From Hirundichthys speculiger (Eukaryota > Chordata > Actinopteri > Beloniformes > Exocoetidae): a stretch of 64,000 nucleotides of DNA. Below, piece by piece: positions 1 through 11,185 of the stretch. Under the pieces are notes generated by a model that saw only the letters and a list, made by a program, of their open reading frames with translations, was not told where the DNA came from and searched no databases. Every line of letters starts with the position of its first letter. Within the stretch, counting starts at the first letter, position 1. The translations under genes and the position numbers were made by a program. The stretch covers positions 1 through 64,000 of the forward strand of contig JAGFBZ010001548.1 of assembly GCA_018398805.1 (NCBI GenBank), in the 5' to 3' direction.

Positions 1-2068
1 TATGTAGTTCTGAGTGTGTCTTGTAAACAGGACTTACTTTTCAGACTTGAGTAGTGGAGAAGTGTAATTGCATAAAAACAGAATCCGAATTAAACAAATT
101 TCATTTAATGCCAGATTATGCATACAGATTTCTCTCAAGGCAATGCTTTTATTTTGATAGATCTTTGTATTCAAAGAGTAAAGACTGAGTGGAAAAAAAA
201 AAATCTAAATACAAACTCTACAATAAATGACTTCATAATTAGATTAGTTCACATGTCCAAAACATAAATTTGTCAAAATCTGCGGGTAGGACTTATCGGA
301 TAGGAATGAATCTGGAGGCTGTTCTGTGTGACGCAGCAGCCTACATGAGATTACAGATCATAAATATAAGGACAAGCAAGCACTCATCATCTATATTTTC
401 CTTACAATGACCATGTATTTTGTAACATATAAAACTACCCACATGGCACAATCGGAAGGCAGTCATGTGACTCCTCTGACTGGTGCACACTGCAAAGTAG
501 ACAGTAGTCAGTTGACAAACTAACTATTCCTGAAAGTAAATCATACAGGTACTTCTCACGCACTGCAGATTGTGCAATTCTTTTCATACTGCATACTTGC
601 ACTAAATTTTGGTGAAAACAGTTTGCATTCGTAGTTTAGTATGTGGTTTTGAAAATGTCAAACTGTTGCAAGAATTTCTCAAGATGTCAAACATACAAGT
701 CATGTGGTAAAACATGGTACTGATGTAGTATGATACATATGCAACATTTCTATATTTACTGAGGATATTAATAACAGAAATATAGTTATTGAGCCTGTAA
801 GGTCAAACAGGAGTCATTTACATGTTTGGCCAAGGTAACAGTTTTGTACACAACAGACACAGCATAGTTTGTTGGTGGTGATAATGATGTGTTGACCAAT
901 TAGCTTGAAACAACATACAAAGCAGCTTAGTTATATTTCCTCTATCTAGTCCATATAACTAATAACTACAAAAGTAATAAAAAGAAAAATGAAATTAAAA
1001 ATAGTTTGAAGAAAAGGGATTGAGACAAAAATGTTTTAAATGAATTATAGAAAAAGAAAAATATTTATTTTCTTTATTTATAAAAAAAAAACAGGACTGG
1101 ATTGAATCTTTTCTCTTCTTAACACACTACATGTCTTTGAGATCTTTACTTTTGAATTAAAACAGCCCATATACAACATAGACTCTTAATATAAGTAGTG
1201 CGATTTAGTTGGTGGACTCAATTGCTGCCTTTTTTGCCATATTTTTGGTGCTATTGGATACACTGTATTTAGGACATTTAGTTTGAAATGAAGAACCTGG
1301 TTTTAAATTAAGTTTTCTCTTGAGTTATTGTATGGAGAAAAAAGATTAAAATGTCAATCATCAATAACAATGAAAAACATTCTGTGTTTAATTTTTGGTA
1401 CATAACACCTATTCCCAATAACAAAGAAATACAAAAAAAAAGTTAATGGTAAGCAATGATTTATGGAAAGAAAAACAGGTAAACAACGACCCACAGGACT
1501 GACAAGAGGATCAGTGATTTGCATATGACTTCAACGGCTAACAACTCAAAACTCCCCACCAGTCAGTTTGAAGTGACAAAGCTTTCTGGGTGGGAGGTGA
1601 AATGTCTACAAGAACCAAGAAAAAAAAAGTCCAGCTGTCTTGATTCAAGCCTTTGAGAGGGAGAGGATAAAAACAAATAGCAAAGTGTTTTATGGACAAG
1701 TCTCCTTCAAAACAAAGCTTAACAACTGCATTAGGATAAATGTCTGGTTCTTTCATAGAAACCCAAAGATAGATGTTTTAAGATTTGTGAACCCTTTTGA
1801 ATGTTCTAAATTTCTACACAAATAATCTCCATGAAACCACATTAGATTTTCATGCTTTAAAAAGGAAAATTAAGATGATATAAAATAATTTCAGCAAAAC
1901 ATTCAAACAGATTAACTATGGAGGAAAACAATCTATCATCACAGACTAAGTAGTAAAAGTAGAGTATATATCTCTACAGTGAAATCAGAGTTGTTGTTTC
2001 TTTTTTCATTAATGGAATGAAACCAGGTGGTAATGATTACCCTGTGAAAAGTCATGAGTCCATTAAAG
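1..2068. other. Non-coding flank, probably gprc5b intron
   Basis: I see no exon here. The sequence is AT-rich with short A-runs. The segment around 1545-1680 resembles the edge of a dispersed fish repeat, but I cannot classify it. Because the downstream gprc5b exon at 3851 needs an upstream exon that is not in the window, this stretch is most likely intron. The seven-membrane-segment exon of that gene is not seen. Confidence 0.4.
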
Positions 2069-2567
2069 CAGGGGTCTCCAACCCCCGGACCCCAGCCTGG
2101 TACCGATCCGTGGGTCATTTGGTACCGGGCCGCAGAGAGAAAATAAATAATTTCCATTATTACTGTTTGATTTATTATCTGAGTCCAAATGACATTTTAT
2201 TTTGAAAAATTACCAGATTCTCCCTATTACATCCATCTATAACTTACTCTTGACACATGGCAAGACCTCAAGACCTGTGTCTCAGTCATGTGATACGTTT
2301 AAACCCCCAAGCTGGCAAAATGAGTAAAAAACAAATATGTGTATCTTTGCACAGACAGGATGTTCTGTTGTTCTGTTGTTCTGAGGACACTACAGTGAAA
2401 TACTTCATTTCTTACACTGTAAATAAATCACACTTACTGTATGGAAGGAAAGGGAAGGGCAGGGGAGAATTTAAATATAAATAAATTGACATGTTTTCAT
2501 GATGTACTCCAACTATGAGCTTCCCCTGTTTGAAAGACCAGAAATCTCCACTGGTTGGAGACCACTG
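2069..2567. mobile_element. Non-autonomous hAT-type element, 499 bp, with exact 8-bp target duplication
   Basis: The terminal inverted repeats are CAGGGGTCTCCAACC on the left and GGTTGGAGACCACTG on the right. The 8-bp sequence CATTAAAG occurs directly outside both ends (2061-2068 and 2568-2575). An 8-bp duplication and a CAG-type terminus are typical of hAT transposons. The interior has no transposase reading frame, so this copy depends on an enzyme made elsewhere. It probably lies in the gprc5b intron. Confidence 0.85.
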
Positions 2568-2814
2568 CATTAAAGCACACTTCAAAACACATTTGTGAAT
2601 GTGGATAACTTGGAACAACAGTGGTGTGCATGGCTGCAAGGAGAAACCGACTGCTCCTTGGTGCTCATCTATGACCAAAATAAATCTTTTTGGTCAAAAA
2701 GAGATGTGTTTGGTGAGAATAAGATAGCTAAGGAAACCTGTCCTTATGTGTGAGACATGGTGGTGGTAGTATCATGGCTAGACTGACTTGGCATTATTGC
2801 CATTACTTGTGTGT

Positions 2815-2911
2815 TAGTGAGTGAATGAGAGGCTATTGTAAAGCGCCTTCGGGGCACCATGATGGTGTCTAGAAAGCACTATATAAGTGCAGTCCATGTA
2901 CCATTTTATTG
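2815..2911 (+). repeat. SINE/L2-like 3' end fragment
   Basis: The segment contains AAAGCGCCTTCGGGG and then AAGCACTATATAAGTGCAGT. This resembles the 3' part of a common fish short interspersed repeat. The family name is not recognised with confidence. Confidence 0.5.
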
Positions 2912-3337
2912 ATGGAAATATAACTTCTGAATTTTACAAGCAAAAAGAAGTGACTAGCCCAAAACAAAGAGGTCACTCTATCAGAGTCTCTAGACTCTAG
3001 ACTCTAGAATGGTAACAGAGGAACAACCTTAATATTTTTGGAAAGGCCATTTCAAAAAATTATTTTTGTCAAAGGGAGTGAAAAGTAATCATTTAATTTC
3101 AGACTTTTCAAAACAAAAGCATGTGAACAACATGCATTAATGCACGATTAAATAAATGTCGGTGTTGATGAAATAATGTGTTAATGCGATATTATATATA
3201 TATATATATGAATGTGAGATGATGCTTTATGTCATATTTATACAGAAAGGTGAAAAATTATTAAAAGATGATTTTCTTTCTTTTTTTCCACTTTTGTTTG
3301 ATCGTTTGATCTCTATTCTTTTGACTTTTTCATGCTC

Positions 3338-3472
3338 AGACCACGGGATCGGGCATGAAAAGGAGTGCTGGACGCCAGCAGCTCCTCTAGTACACCAGAC
3401 TGGTGTACTGAAACTTGAATTTCCCCCTTGGGGGATTAATAAAATATTTTTGAATTGAATTTGAATTCTTGA
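3338..3472 (+). repeat. LINE 3' tail with GAATT-type repeats
   Basis: The segment runs through AATTTCCCCCTTGGGGGATT, then an AATAAAATATTTTTGAATTG tail and diverged GAATT units. This is the usual 3' end of fish L2/CR1-like non-LTR retrotransposons. Only the 3' end is present, as expected from 5' truncation. Confidence 0.6.
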
Positions 3473-3850
3473 ATTTTTATTAAGTTACCAGAGTGACATA
3501 TTCATATTTTTTGTGCTATACAGTTAATACAATTATGGGCTTCCATCACATTGTTAGGAGGTATAATGAATGTGAATTTTGCTTTAAGCAAGAGAAGGTC
3601 CCAGAACAGCTCCTGCAACTTCTGTTTGTTTTTTTGTTTTTTTATGTGAAGTCACCAATCAAGCCAGATATGAACAGCATTCTAAAAAGATTATCAACAA
3701 TAATTAAACTTAGTTGTAGTGATGGCCATGGAAGGACTTCCATTAATGAATTAATTATGTCACATTTGTTAGTTGGACTACATCCTGTAACTTGTGTGTG
3801 TGTAACGTGTGTGTGTATGTGTGTGTGTTTTATTTTGACTCATCCATCAG

Positions 3851-4104
3851 GCCTTCGAAGCGGAACCTACCACAGCAGCCATGGTACTGTTCGCCCTGGA
3901 ATTGCCTTCAGAAGTCATGTCTACCAGCCAACTGAGATGGCTTTGGTCATGAACGGTGGTACAGTAAGTATAACAGGAACACACACTTACTGTTTTCTAG
4001 TGCTTCTGAATCACTAAATTGTTGGTTGTGTTTTCACACTGTACCTTTTTCTCTTGCAGATGCCCGCAGCCCCAATTAACTACACTGGACGACGTCTATG
4101 GTAA
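3851..4104 (+). CDS. gprc5b: G-protein-coupled receptor class C group 5 member B, last two coding exons (partial)
   Basis: Two exons are seen. Exon 3851-3963 follows an acceptor (CATCCATCAG) and ends at a GTAAGT donor. Exon 4060-4104 follows CTCTTGCAG and ends with TAA. The exon starts in phase 1 and the two join in phase 0. The encoded tail includes YQPTEMALVMNGGT and ends INYTGRRLW, which I recall as the conserved C-terminus of GPRC5B, an orphan retinoic-acid-inducible seven-membrane-segment receptor at the plasma membrane. The tail is cytoplasmic. The exon carrying the membrane segments must lie before position 1, so the gene is cut by the window edge. Having knop1 next along the same strand supports the call, since the two genes are near neighbours in human. 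Identification rests on about 50 residues, so another GPRC5 paralogue is possible but less likely. Confidence 0.75.
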
Positions 4105-5220
4105 CATGGAGCGAAACCTGAACAGGATACATTTGTGTTGTAGAAGAAATTCCTGTTGGCTAAGAAGAAAAGAAAATAACATGTTTGGTTTTATGTGCCC
4201 CATATGAATTTCACACATTTTTAAAACTAACATTTTTGCACAATTTGTTTATTAATTGGCAGATTGACTAAAATTTACAAGTGAGGGAAGCCAAAGTGAC
4301 AGTTATGTAACAGTTTCAATGCTAAATGATTTTGTTCAGCACACATACTTAAGTTATGAACATCAGATGATTAACTTAATTGAATTAATGTTCAATTGAA
4401 AACACAACAATAAGTGTAAAGAAAGGCTGATATTAAGAAAGATGATTTAATGAAAAAAATAACAAAAACTTTGCATTGAAGAATTAACAGAATTGTTGGT
4501 GTTAAACCATGGGAAAGATAAGCTTAAAGGAGGATTTCAATATAATGAAGTTAAGACTTTGCTTGAGCAGCTCTTAATCAGTGTTACAAGATATTGGTGT
4601 CCGCCAATCAGTGATGCTTACTTCATAAAACTGCACTTTAAATTCTGCCTTTTGGATTTTTACATAAATTATTAGCGTAGACCTGCAAAGCTTGCTTGTC
4701 GTCTATAATTCAGGATACCCATAGTGATATCTTTTCATCTATCTCTGCTCCAGTATCAGTGCAACTGGACAGTTTGACACTTTTGTGTATTTATAAATGC
4801 CATATCTAGTTTGTGCATGGCTGGAATATCAGTTGAATATGATGGATGGGTTAAAAGTTTACAGATCATGGATTTTTTTATTTCTTTTGTTAAATAAGTA
4901 TATCTTTTTGAGAAGCATATTTAGAAAAGAAAAGGCATCCCGTGACCCTTAATAGGAATAAGCAGGGTAATGGATGGATGGATAATAAAAGCCATTTAAT
5001 ACGGCAATACTAATACTGAAAATAACCTTTAGATGGAGTGTTTCTCCATTCTATCAACCTTCCGATCGTAGTGGAGAATTACAAAATTCAAGAGCATTTG
5101 AGATGCAGATTAAAGCACAGTTTTGAGGAGGGGATTTTATCAGTGTGTATGTGTTTTCTAGAACCCCCCCCCCCCCCCCCAGCTTTTCCTGAGGTTGTCT
5201 GGGTTCAATAATTCACTAAT
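4105..5220. other. gprc5b 3' UTR and intergenic sequence
   Basis: This is probably the gprc5b 3' untranslated region followed by repeats. At about 4937-4990 is the end of a dispersed repeat (GGAATAAGCAGGGTAATGG followed by ATGG units). The AATAAA at about 4984 could serve as a poly(A) signal but sits inside that repeat. A run of C lies at about 5164-5180. No open frame of interest is seen. Confidence 0.4.
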
Positions 5221-5398
5221 CAAATCAAATTTATTTATAAAGCCCTTTTCATACAAAAATAACACAAAGTGCTTTACATAATTAAAACAATCATTAAAAC
5301 AACAACAACAACAAGAAATAACAAAACCAACTTAGAAGCCATCACACACTAAGGGTTACAGCAGTGGAAAAAAGAAAAAAAAAGAATTAACACCCAGT

Positions 5399-5429
<31 letters not shown>

Positions 5430-5520
5430 ATGCACACAGGCTCAGTACACATAGCGCACCCTCCACCCCCACCCCCGGTCCACTCTAAATAGATTCTCAA
5501 CATCCATCTTGGCACCATCT
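5221..5520. repeat. Dispersed repeat, copy A, with CT microsatellite
   Basis: It begins with CAAATCAAATTTATTTATAA and contains AAGCCATCACACAC, CACCCAGTCATCCTC, a CT run (about 5403-5429) and a C-rich end. The same order of motifs recurs at 44931-45210, so this is one repeat family present twice in the window. No terminal inverted repeat was found. The CT run belongs to the element, since both copies carry it at the same place. Confidence 0.7.
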
Positions 5521-5759
5521 CTATTGAACAGAACCATTGAACCATCACAGAAGAAAAAAGTCACCAAGAACTTGGATCCAATAGCTTTTTGTAATTAACA
5601 GAACCTCCTGAGGTGGATCAAAGCCATGTTTACCAGATATAGGAAATCTTCTTTCTGAATATCCCTTATATAGCCATAAAAATCCTGGTCTACATAATAC
5701 TGAAATGCCATTTTGTATCCATTGCTTCATACTTATGTTAAACATTTACTAGTTTTCTG

Positions 5760-5935
5760 TAGTTACTTGTCTATGTGTGCAATGGACTGGCAACCTGTCC
5801 AGGGTGTATCCCTGCTTTTCACCCAAAGAGACCTGGGACAGGCTCCAGCAGATTCCAATGACTATATAGGAACAAGCGGGTATGTATGTATGTATGGATG
5901 TATATATGGATGGATGGATGGAGAGTTTTCTGTAT
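5760..5935 (+). repeat. 3' end of a common teleost dispersed repeat with ATGG/ATGT tail
   Basis: The segment includes ATGGACTGGCAACCTGTCCA, GGACAGGCTCCAGCAGA and a tail of ATGT/ATGG units. The same family occurs around 36026-36285 and as a short piece near 4940-4990. Confidence 0.6.
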
Positions 5936-6019
5936 GTTATTAAAATGTGTAATTGTGTTTTTAATGTATGGCTTAAAACTGGATTAGGTATAGTGATGTA
6001 ATGTAAAATCTCCCCCACC

Positions 6020-6254
6020 CTGTTTATTTAGCATCATATTTAGCATTACTGTACTGCTGTGTCACCCACCCTCTGCTAAGCATCATCTCGCAGAAAGTCT
6101 TGCTGTCCTGTAAAGTACCCCAACAAAGTTGGACGTTTTTTTTCCTTTCCCTGGTGTCAAACTGTGCAGGCCCAGAGCAGCCCCAAATCATGATATTCCC
6201 ACCACTGTACTCCATCTTTAAAATGATGTATTCATCCTTGTATGCACTGTTCAT
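6020..6254 (-). mobile_element. Possible Tc1-like transposase fragment
   Basis: On the minus strand the frame reads MEYSGGNIMIWGCSGP. This resembles the G-G-x-I-M-x-W-G-C block found in the middle of Tc1-family transposases. The rest of the frame is not recognisable, so this is at best a short relic. Confidence 0.4.
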
Positions 6255-6350
6255 TTCAATTCAATTCAATTCAATTTTATTTGTATAGCGTCTTTTACAA
6301 TGTCAATTGTCTCTAGGCGCTTTACAGAGACCCAGAGCATGACCCCCGAG
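6255..6350. repeat. CAATT-tailed dispersed repeat
   Basis: An array of TTCAA units is followed by TTTTATTTGTATAGCG and AGGCGCTTTACAGA. This is the look of a retroposed repeat in reverse orientation, with its 3' tail at the left. Confidence 0.5.
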
Positions 6351-7446
6351 CAAATATCATTAACTAAAATTATAATATTAACATTTTTGTCAAACTGTAC
6401 ACATGTTTTAAACTGTACACAATTATCCCTAGTACCAGTCAAAAGGTGGACACCTTTTGAGTGGCTGGGTATGTCAAAATTTAAATGGTTCTGAAAATGA
6501 AGAAAATTTGAAGGATTCAATGTACTTTTCCCTACTACTTCTACCCTTCAAGTTGACTTGATATTTTATTACTGCAGGAAATAAAACAATAAAATAAAAT
6601 AAAATGAGAAATTTGGTAAACAATAAATGTATACCTAACAGGATTTTTTTTTCTTTTTTAACAGATAAATATTAATTTATCCTGTTTTTTTTTTTTACTA
6701 TTAAGTCCATACCTTATTATAGTTGAACACAGCTGTTCAAATGCATCAGTATTTGAAAAATACCTCCATATATAGCTGGAACTTTGCGCCTTTCATTTCT
6801 TTCAAAGCAACAGTGAATTTAAGTCAGGACAACATATTCTGTTAATATGCAAGTGCAATGCAGTGTGTCCATGTTGTGATGATTTCTTTTTCCTCTAATA
6901 ATAAGTAAATTGTTAATCATTTTGTTTTAGTCTACAGGTCTGTGCTCTTATATTGTATAATTTAATATAAGGTTTTTATGTCATTTCTCTATATTACACA
7001 TTTTAACTATGTATTGTAAATATTCCAAATGTGAAAAAGCACTTTTGAGATGGTTTTATGGTAACAGCACTGTCACTGGTTTATGGCAGCGTAAAATGAA
7101 TGTTTGTAATGTGCTTTGCACAATGTGGCTAATACATCAGTGCACATTTTCTGTTAAATATCGCACCGTGTTATTTTCTTTCCAACAGAGATCTGCAAGT
7201 TTCTATGAAGCTATAAAATTGGTGTCGACTGTGAACATCTAGTTTAGAGATATGCCTGATGGTTCAATGCATAAATGACAGTTTCGAGAGTAAACCAAAA
7301 ACAGCTGGACAGATGGTCCTCATCGTGGGAACTAACCAAAGTGGGGTAAATACCGACAAAACAATAGGGGGCGTGATGTTTTTCCGAAGACCAGCCAATA
7401 GCGGCAACATTATCTTCTTCTGTCCCATGACGTTCATGGTGCCTTA
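6351..7446. other. Intergenic sequence with no recognised feature
   Basis: AT-rich DNA with several short T or A runs (for example near 6640-6690). No exon, RNA gene or clear repeat boundary was recognised. Confidence 0.4.
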
Positions 7447-7886
7447 AGGGCTGTGTATACTCTTGCAACAATGTGTTGCAGTTATCTTGTCGCAGGTATG
7501 CCGCAATTATTTTTGATTTATGCCCAATTTTGAAGCATGGTCTGCGCTATGTTATTCCACGCCACAACGCAAGCGGGACAATCACGAACTAGCTAAACTT
7601 AATAAACTTATCTCTTGCGTTTTTCCACTTCCTCACTGTCTCGTGTGGAGAACGAGAATCGTACAGATGTGGGTACTTCCTCACTTCTTTGATGATGCGC
7701 TCTTTTCTACGCAGATGTAGAATTGACCAATCAGAGGCCTCCTTTCTCTCTTCCCTGTGACACTATCTGCAGCACTGTCTGCGGTCACCTACAATTTTGG
7801 GGAGAGTCTGCGGAGGGTGGGGGGGAATATCTGCCTTATCTGGGTCACACACGCAGATGACCTGATTTCTGAGCATAAACCAGGCT
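7447..7886. mobile_element. PIF/Harbinger-like non-autonomous element, copy 1
   Basis: This is 440 bp, starting AGGGCTGTGTATACTC and ending ...AAACCAGGCT, flanked on both sides by TTA (7444-7446 and 7887-7889). It shares long near-identical stretches with 51252-51651, including GTTATTCCACGCCACAACGC and AACTAGCTAAACTTA. A TTA duplication is typical of PIF/Harbinger transposons. The ends are only weakly inverted-repeat. No transposase is encoded. Confidence 0.65.
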
Positions 7887-8239
7887 TTAGAGACGGTTAT
7901 CATGGTGACAGACTCAGTATGAATTATCTCAAACCCGGGATGACTGAACCCTCTTGGTCGGGGTGATGGAACCTCGCTTTGTGAAGCGGAAAATTCAGTT
8001 TGCCTGAGTTCAGGTTCAACATCCTCAGAGTTTCAACATAACCCGCTTTCTGAAAACAAGCAAGGGACTTAATGTGCCTTCTAAAGCATTGTTTTGTACT
8101 GTTTTTTAGTGTGTTTTTGTCGTTATTTATTTAGAATAGGCGCTGTGAAGCCAGGGTGCTTTTTTATTTCTTGGACGCAGAAAGCAGCTTGCTTATTCAT
8201 TCATTTATTCATTCATCACACTTGTGTTCTCGAGTTGGT

Positions 8240-9852
8240 GGAGGATCAAGATGGCGGAATAAGGGGATGCACTAAAAGTGCATCCCCTTATTCCGCCATT
8301 CCTCAGTCTGGAAGTGTCATTTTAGACCAAAAAGAAAAACTATCCCAATGTAAGGAAAAGCATAAAACAAAACTGCTAATAAAACTTGTAGATTCCAACT
8401 GAAGGGGAAAAAAAAGACAACTTGACTGACAGCATGGATACAAAACAAGCTTGCTTGCAAGACGATGAATACACTGGACCTATGGAAAGAAGCATGTGAT
8501 GAAGAAGACACTCAGGAGTTGGAAGACATGGAGGTGAGCAAGGTAACTCATTTAAAGGAACATACTCCGCTCCCAAGTCTTGATCCCAAAAGACTGAAGA
8601 AGAAAAATATAATAATGACTGACAGAGAAGCTAACATTAGCAACTGTGGTTTTCTGCCGTAGAGGTGATTTTGAGTCTTCTTTCGATCTTCACTGTGTGT
8701 CTTCTGCGAGTCAGAAGTGATGGAAAAAAATGCGGCTCCGAAGCTGTCTTTTAAATGCATATAAAGTTTGTTTGTAGAAAAAGAAGCTTAATACAGACTT
8801 GCACATGTCTGGGATTCTTCTGAATCGAACTTGTAGAAAAATCGAATCATTTACAACAGGGTAAAGCTTGTATACTCATAACCAGGTCTAATTTCGGAAA
8901 ATTTGAAATCAAGACTTCTTTTGGCAGTTCCCAGTATCTTTTTTTCTTAGACAATAACCAGCTGGGATTTCTGATAAGAACATGGGATGTACTCCCTTTC
9001 TCTTAATTACGGATCTTCCAAATTTGTAAGTGTGGGAACGTGTCCTTGAGAACATCCTTATACAAGAGGAGCAAACAAACTTTGCTTTGAACTTTGCTTC
9101 AGTGCTTCTTATGACTATTCGCAGAGGCCTTGAAAAGGAAGCTGTTAACAAGTTCTAGTTAAACTTTATGTAAAAAGGTAAATATCATGTAAATATCAGG
9201 TATATATCATGTTGTTCAGACACCACACAATGATAGCATCTATGACGCTATTCAAACTGTACTGCAGAGATTTGACACACTGGATCAACGTCTCAAGTGC
9301 TTTGAAATTCGTATAGAGGCCAACACACAAGCGGCAAAGGAAAACAAGAAGGAAATTGAAAAATTACAAAAACAAATGGCCTCTCTGAAAAAAGAAAATA
9401 GTACTTTAAAATAAATGTGCAAAGACAACGCCAGATACAAGAGAAGATGGGATGTAAGACTGCTGGGCTTGCCAGAGAAAGAGAACGAGAATGTAAAAGA
9501 GGCTGTGATTGGGATCTTGACCAGTGTGGTTCCAGTGGCAGTGGACAAAATCCGTGAGTTTGTTGACACTGTTCATCGTCTGGGCAAGAAAAATGATGCA
9601 GCGTACAATAAAATGCCGAGGCCCATCATCATTCAGTTTGCAACGCGCACGGACAGGAATGACATATGGAAGAAATCCAAAGATACAAAAGTCTGCAAAG
9701 AACTGAACGTCCACTTTAGGGAAGACTTTTCAAAAGAGAATCAAGAGGCCAGGGCCAAGCTGTGGCTGAGAGTGGAAGAAGCCAGGCGGAGCAGCAGAAA
9801 GGCATATGCCATCCTTGATGGCATGGGTCTGTTGATTTCGGTCCAACAATGA
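8240..9852 (+). mobile_element. L1-type LINE relic: 5' end and ORF1
   Basis: The 5' part starts near CAAGATGGCGGA, the start seen in many L1 elements. From about 9230 a frame encodes a heptad-rich coiled coil (QTVLQRFDTLDQRLK...LKKENSTLK), then hits an in-frame TAA at 9412-9414. It continues as a 145-residue frame from 9415 with RRWDVRLLGLPEKENEN, HRLGKK and RPIIIQFATR. That is the order of an L1 ORF1: trimer coiled coil, RNA-recognition-like domain, then C-terminal domain. ORF1 protein binds L1 RNA. The stop and the absence of ORF2 (endonuclease/reverse transcriptase) make this copy dead. It is followed directly by piggyBac sequence. Confidence 0.8.
8251..8299. repeat. Perfect 23-bp inverted repeat with 3-nt loop
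   Basis: Arms 8251-8273 and 8277-8299 are exact reverse complements, separated by AAA. The left arm starts ATGGCGGAATAAGG and the right arm ends CCTTATTCCGCCAT. It lies at the 5' end of the L1-like relic. Confidence 0.95.
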
Positions 9853-9879
9853 TGCTACAAATAGTCTGTGGGATAAGGA

Positions 9880-10506
9880 GTCAGAAAGGCCTATATTCCG
9901 GTCAACTATATCCCTGCAACAATTTCATGTTCTCTCACAAGTTTTCAGATTTGATGACAGAACTACACGACCTCTCCGCTGGCAAGACGACAAACTGGCT
10001 GCCATCAGGAAAGTTTGGGACAGGTGGGTGGAGCGCCTACCACTGATGTACAATCCAGGCCCTGAGGTAACAGTGGATGAGCGCCTGTTCCCGTTCAGAG
10101 TTCGCTGTTCATTCAAACAGTACATCCCAAGCAAACCAGGCAAGTATGGGATCAAGATCTGGGCAGATCTGGAATATGCAGGTTTACACGGGGAAACCTG
10201 TAACTGGAAAGCCAGAAAAAAAACCCAAGGCATGCGCGTTGTGTTGGACATGACAGCCGGTCTCAAGGGGCATAATACCTGCAAGGGAACGACAGCTCGT
10301 TGGCCTGTGGCCCTGTTCCACAACATCCTGGATGTGTCTGCATATAATGCATATGTGGTGTGGACGGCGATCGACCCAGTCTGGAATCATGGGAAATGTT
10401 TCAAGAGGAGACTCTTCCTGGCAGAGCTTGGGAAAGTTTTAGTGACTCCTCTGATTCAACGGCGCCAGCACCTTCCCCATGCACCAGCTTCTGCTAGTCT
10501 GCTAGT
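9880..10506 (+). pseudogene. piggyBac-type transposase relic, internally deleted
   Basis: Residues such as YNPGPEVTVDERLFPFR, YIPSKPGKYGIKIW and GMRVVLDMT match the DDE domain core of piggyBac (PGBD) transposases; the VDE aspartate is present. After GLKGHNTC the frame jumps to a C-terminal stretch (RWPVALFHNILDVSAYNAYV, KRRLFLAELGK, QRRQHLP). The middle of the catalytic domain, with the later acidic residues, has therefore been deleted. The part before 10028 (DDRTTRPLRWQDDKLAAIRK) is in a different register with a stop. The cysteine-rich end domain is absent. This is a fossil, not a domesticated gene, as far as the sequence shows. Confidence 0.85.
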
Positions 10507-10771
10507 TAAAAAGACCGCGATGGACTAGTGCCAGTGAAATGTTTGTGGCAGCACGAGTGAACTCCTTACAGTCTGCCCTGAGAGGTCTTATGTCTAAATT
10601 TATTGGCAGACTAAATGACTTTAAGAATGAAATCATCTTGCTGCTATCAAATATAATGTTTAGTGCTATACGCTACCAGTCTGAGCTCTGGAGACACTGG
10701 TACAGTTGTCTTTTAAATTAATGTTGGTGTGTTTTTGTGTGCTTTTTGGACCTTAAGTCTGTAATAAAGTT
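10507..10771 (+). mobile_element. Non-LTR retrotransposon 3' end (reverse transcriptase C-terminus)
   Basis: The frame reads SASEMFVAARVNSLQSALRG, then FIGRLNDFKNEI and SELWRHWYSCLL before a stop at 10719-10721. This resembles the extreme C-terminus of a LINE polyprotein. A short 3' UTR ends in GTAATAAAGTTTATC, followed by the CTAT array, which is likely the element's own tail expanded. The clade is uncertain (CR1/L2/I-like). Confidence 0.6.
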
Positions 10772-10917
<146 letters not shown>

Positions 10918-11099
10918 ATAGGGCCACTGAAATGTTGGCCATGTTGTTATATTTTATTTCATTTTAATTTGCCTTGCATTAATGTATATTTTCTGTTTCT
11001 TGTGAAAATCCAAATAGAAATCCTCGCTTGGGTTTGTAAGTATGTGTTCAATAAAGTTTGAGTAAAAAAAACGAGTTCTCGAGTTCTTATTCGTACGTT

Positions 11100-11185
11100 T
11101 CCGTTGGTAATAGGAACAACGAAAGTTACTTCCGGGTCAATCGCATAAATGTGTATCTGAGGATCCACGTGAATTTTCGAAGAGT
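11100..11185 (+). promoter_or_regulatory. knop1: Candidate knop1 promoter and non-coding first exon
   Basis: An ETS-type motif ACTTCCGG lies at 11128-11135, common in TATA-less housekeeping promoters. The sequence then runs to a good donor, GTAAGT, at about 11190 (GAGTGTAAAGTAAGTAC). The coding part of knop1 starts after an acceptor at 14446, so a separate upstream non-coding exon is expected, and this is the best candidate. No transcript evidence is available here. Confidence 0.45.

Noticed and set aside
2990..3010. Short TCTAGAC tandem repeat
   Set aside because: Three units only; common by chance or slippage.
10028..10528. A domesticated piggyBac gene
   Set aside because: The frame lacks the middle of the catalytic domain, has no sensible start, and is joined directly to other element debris.
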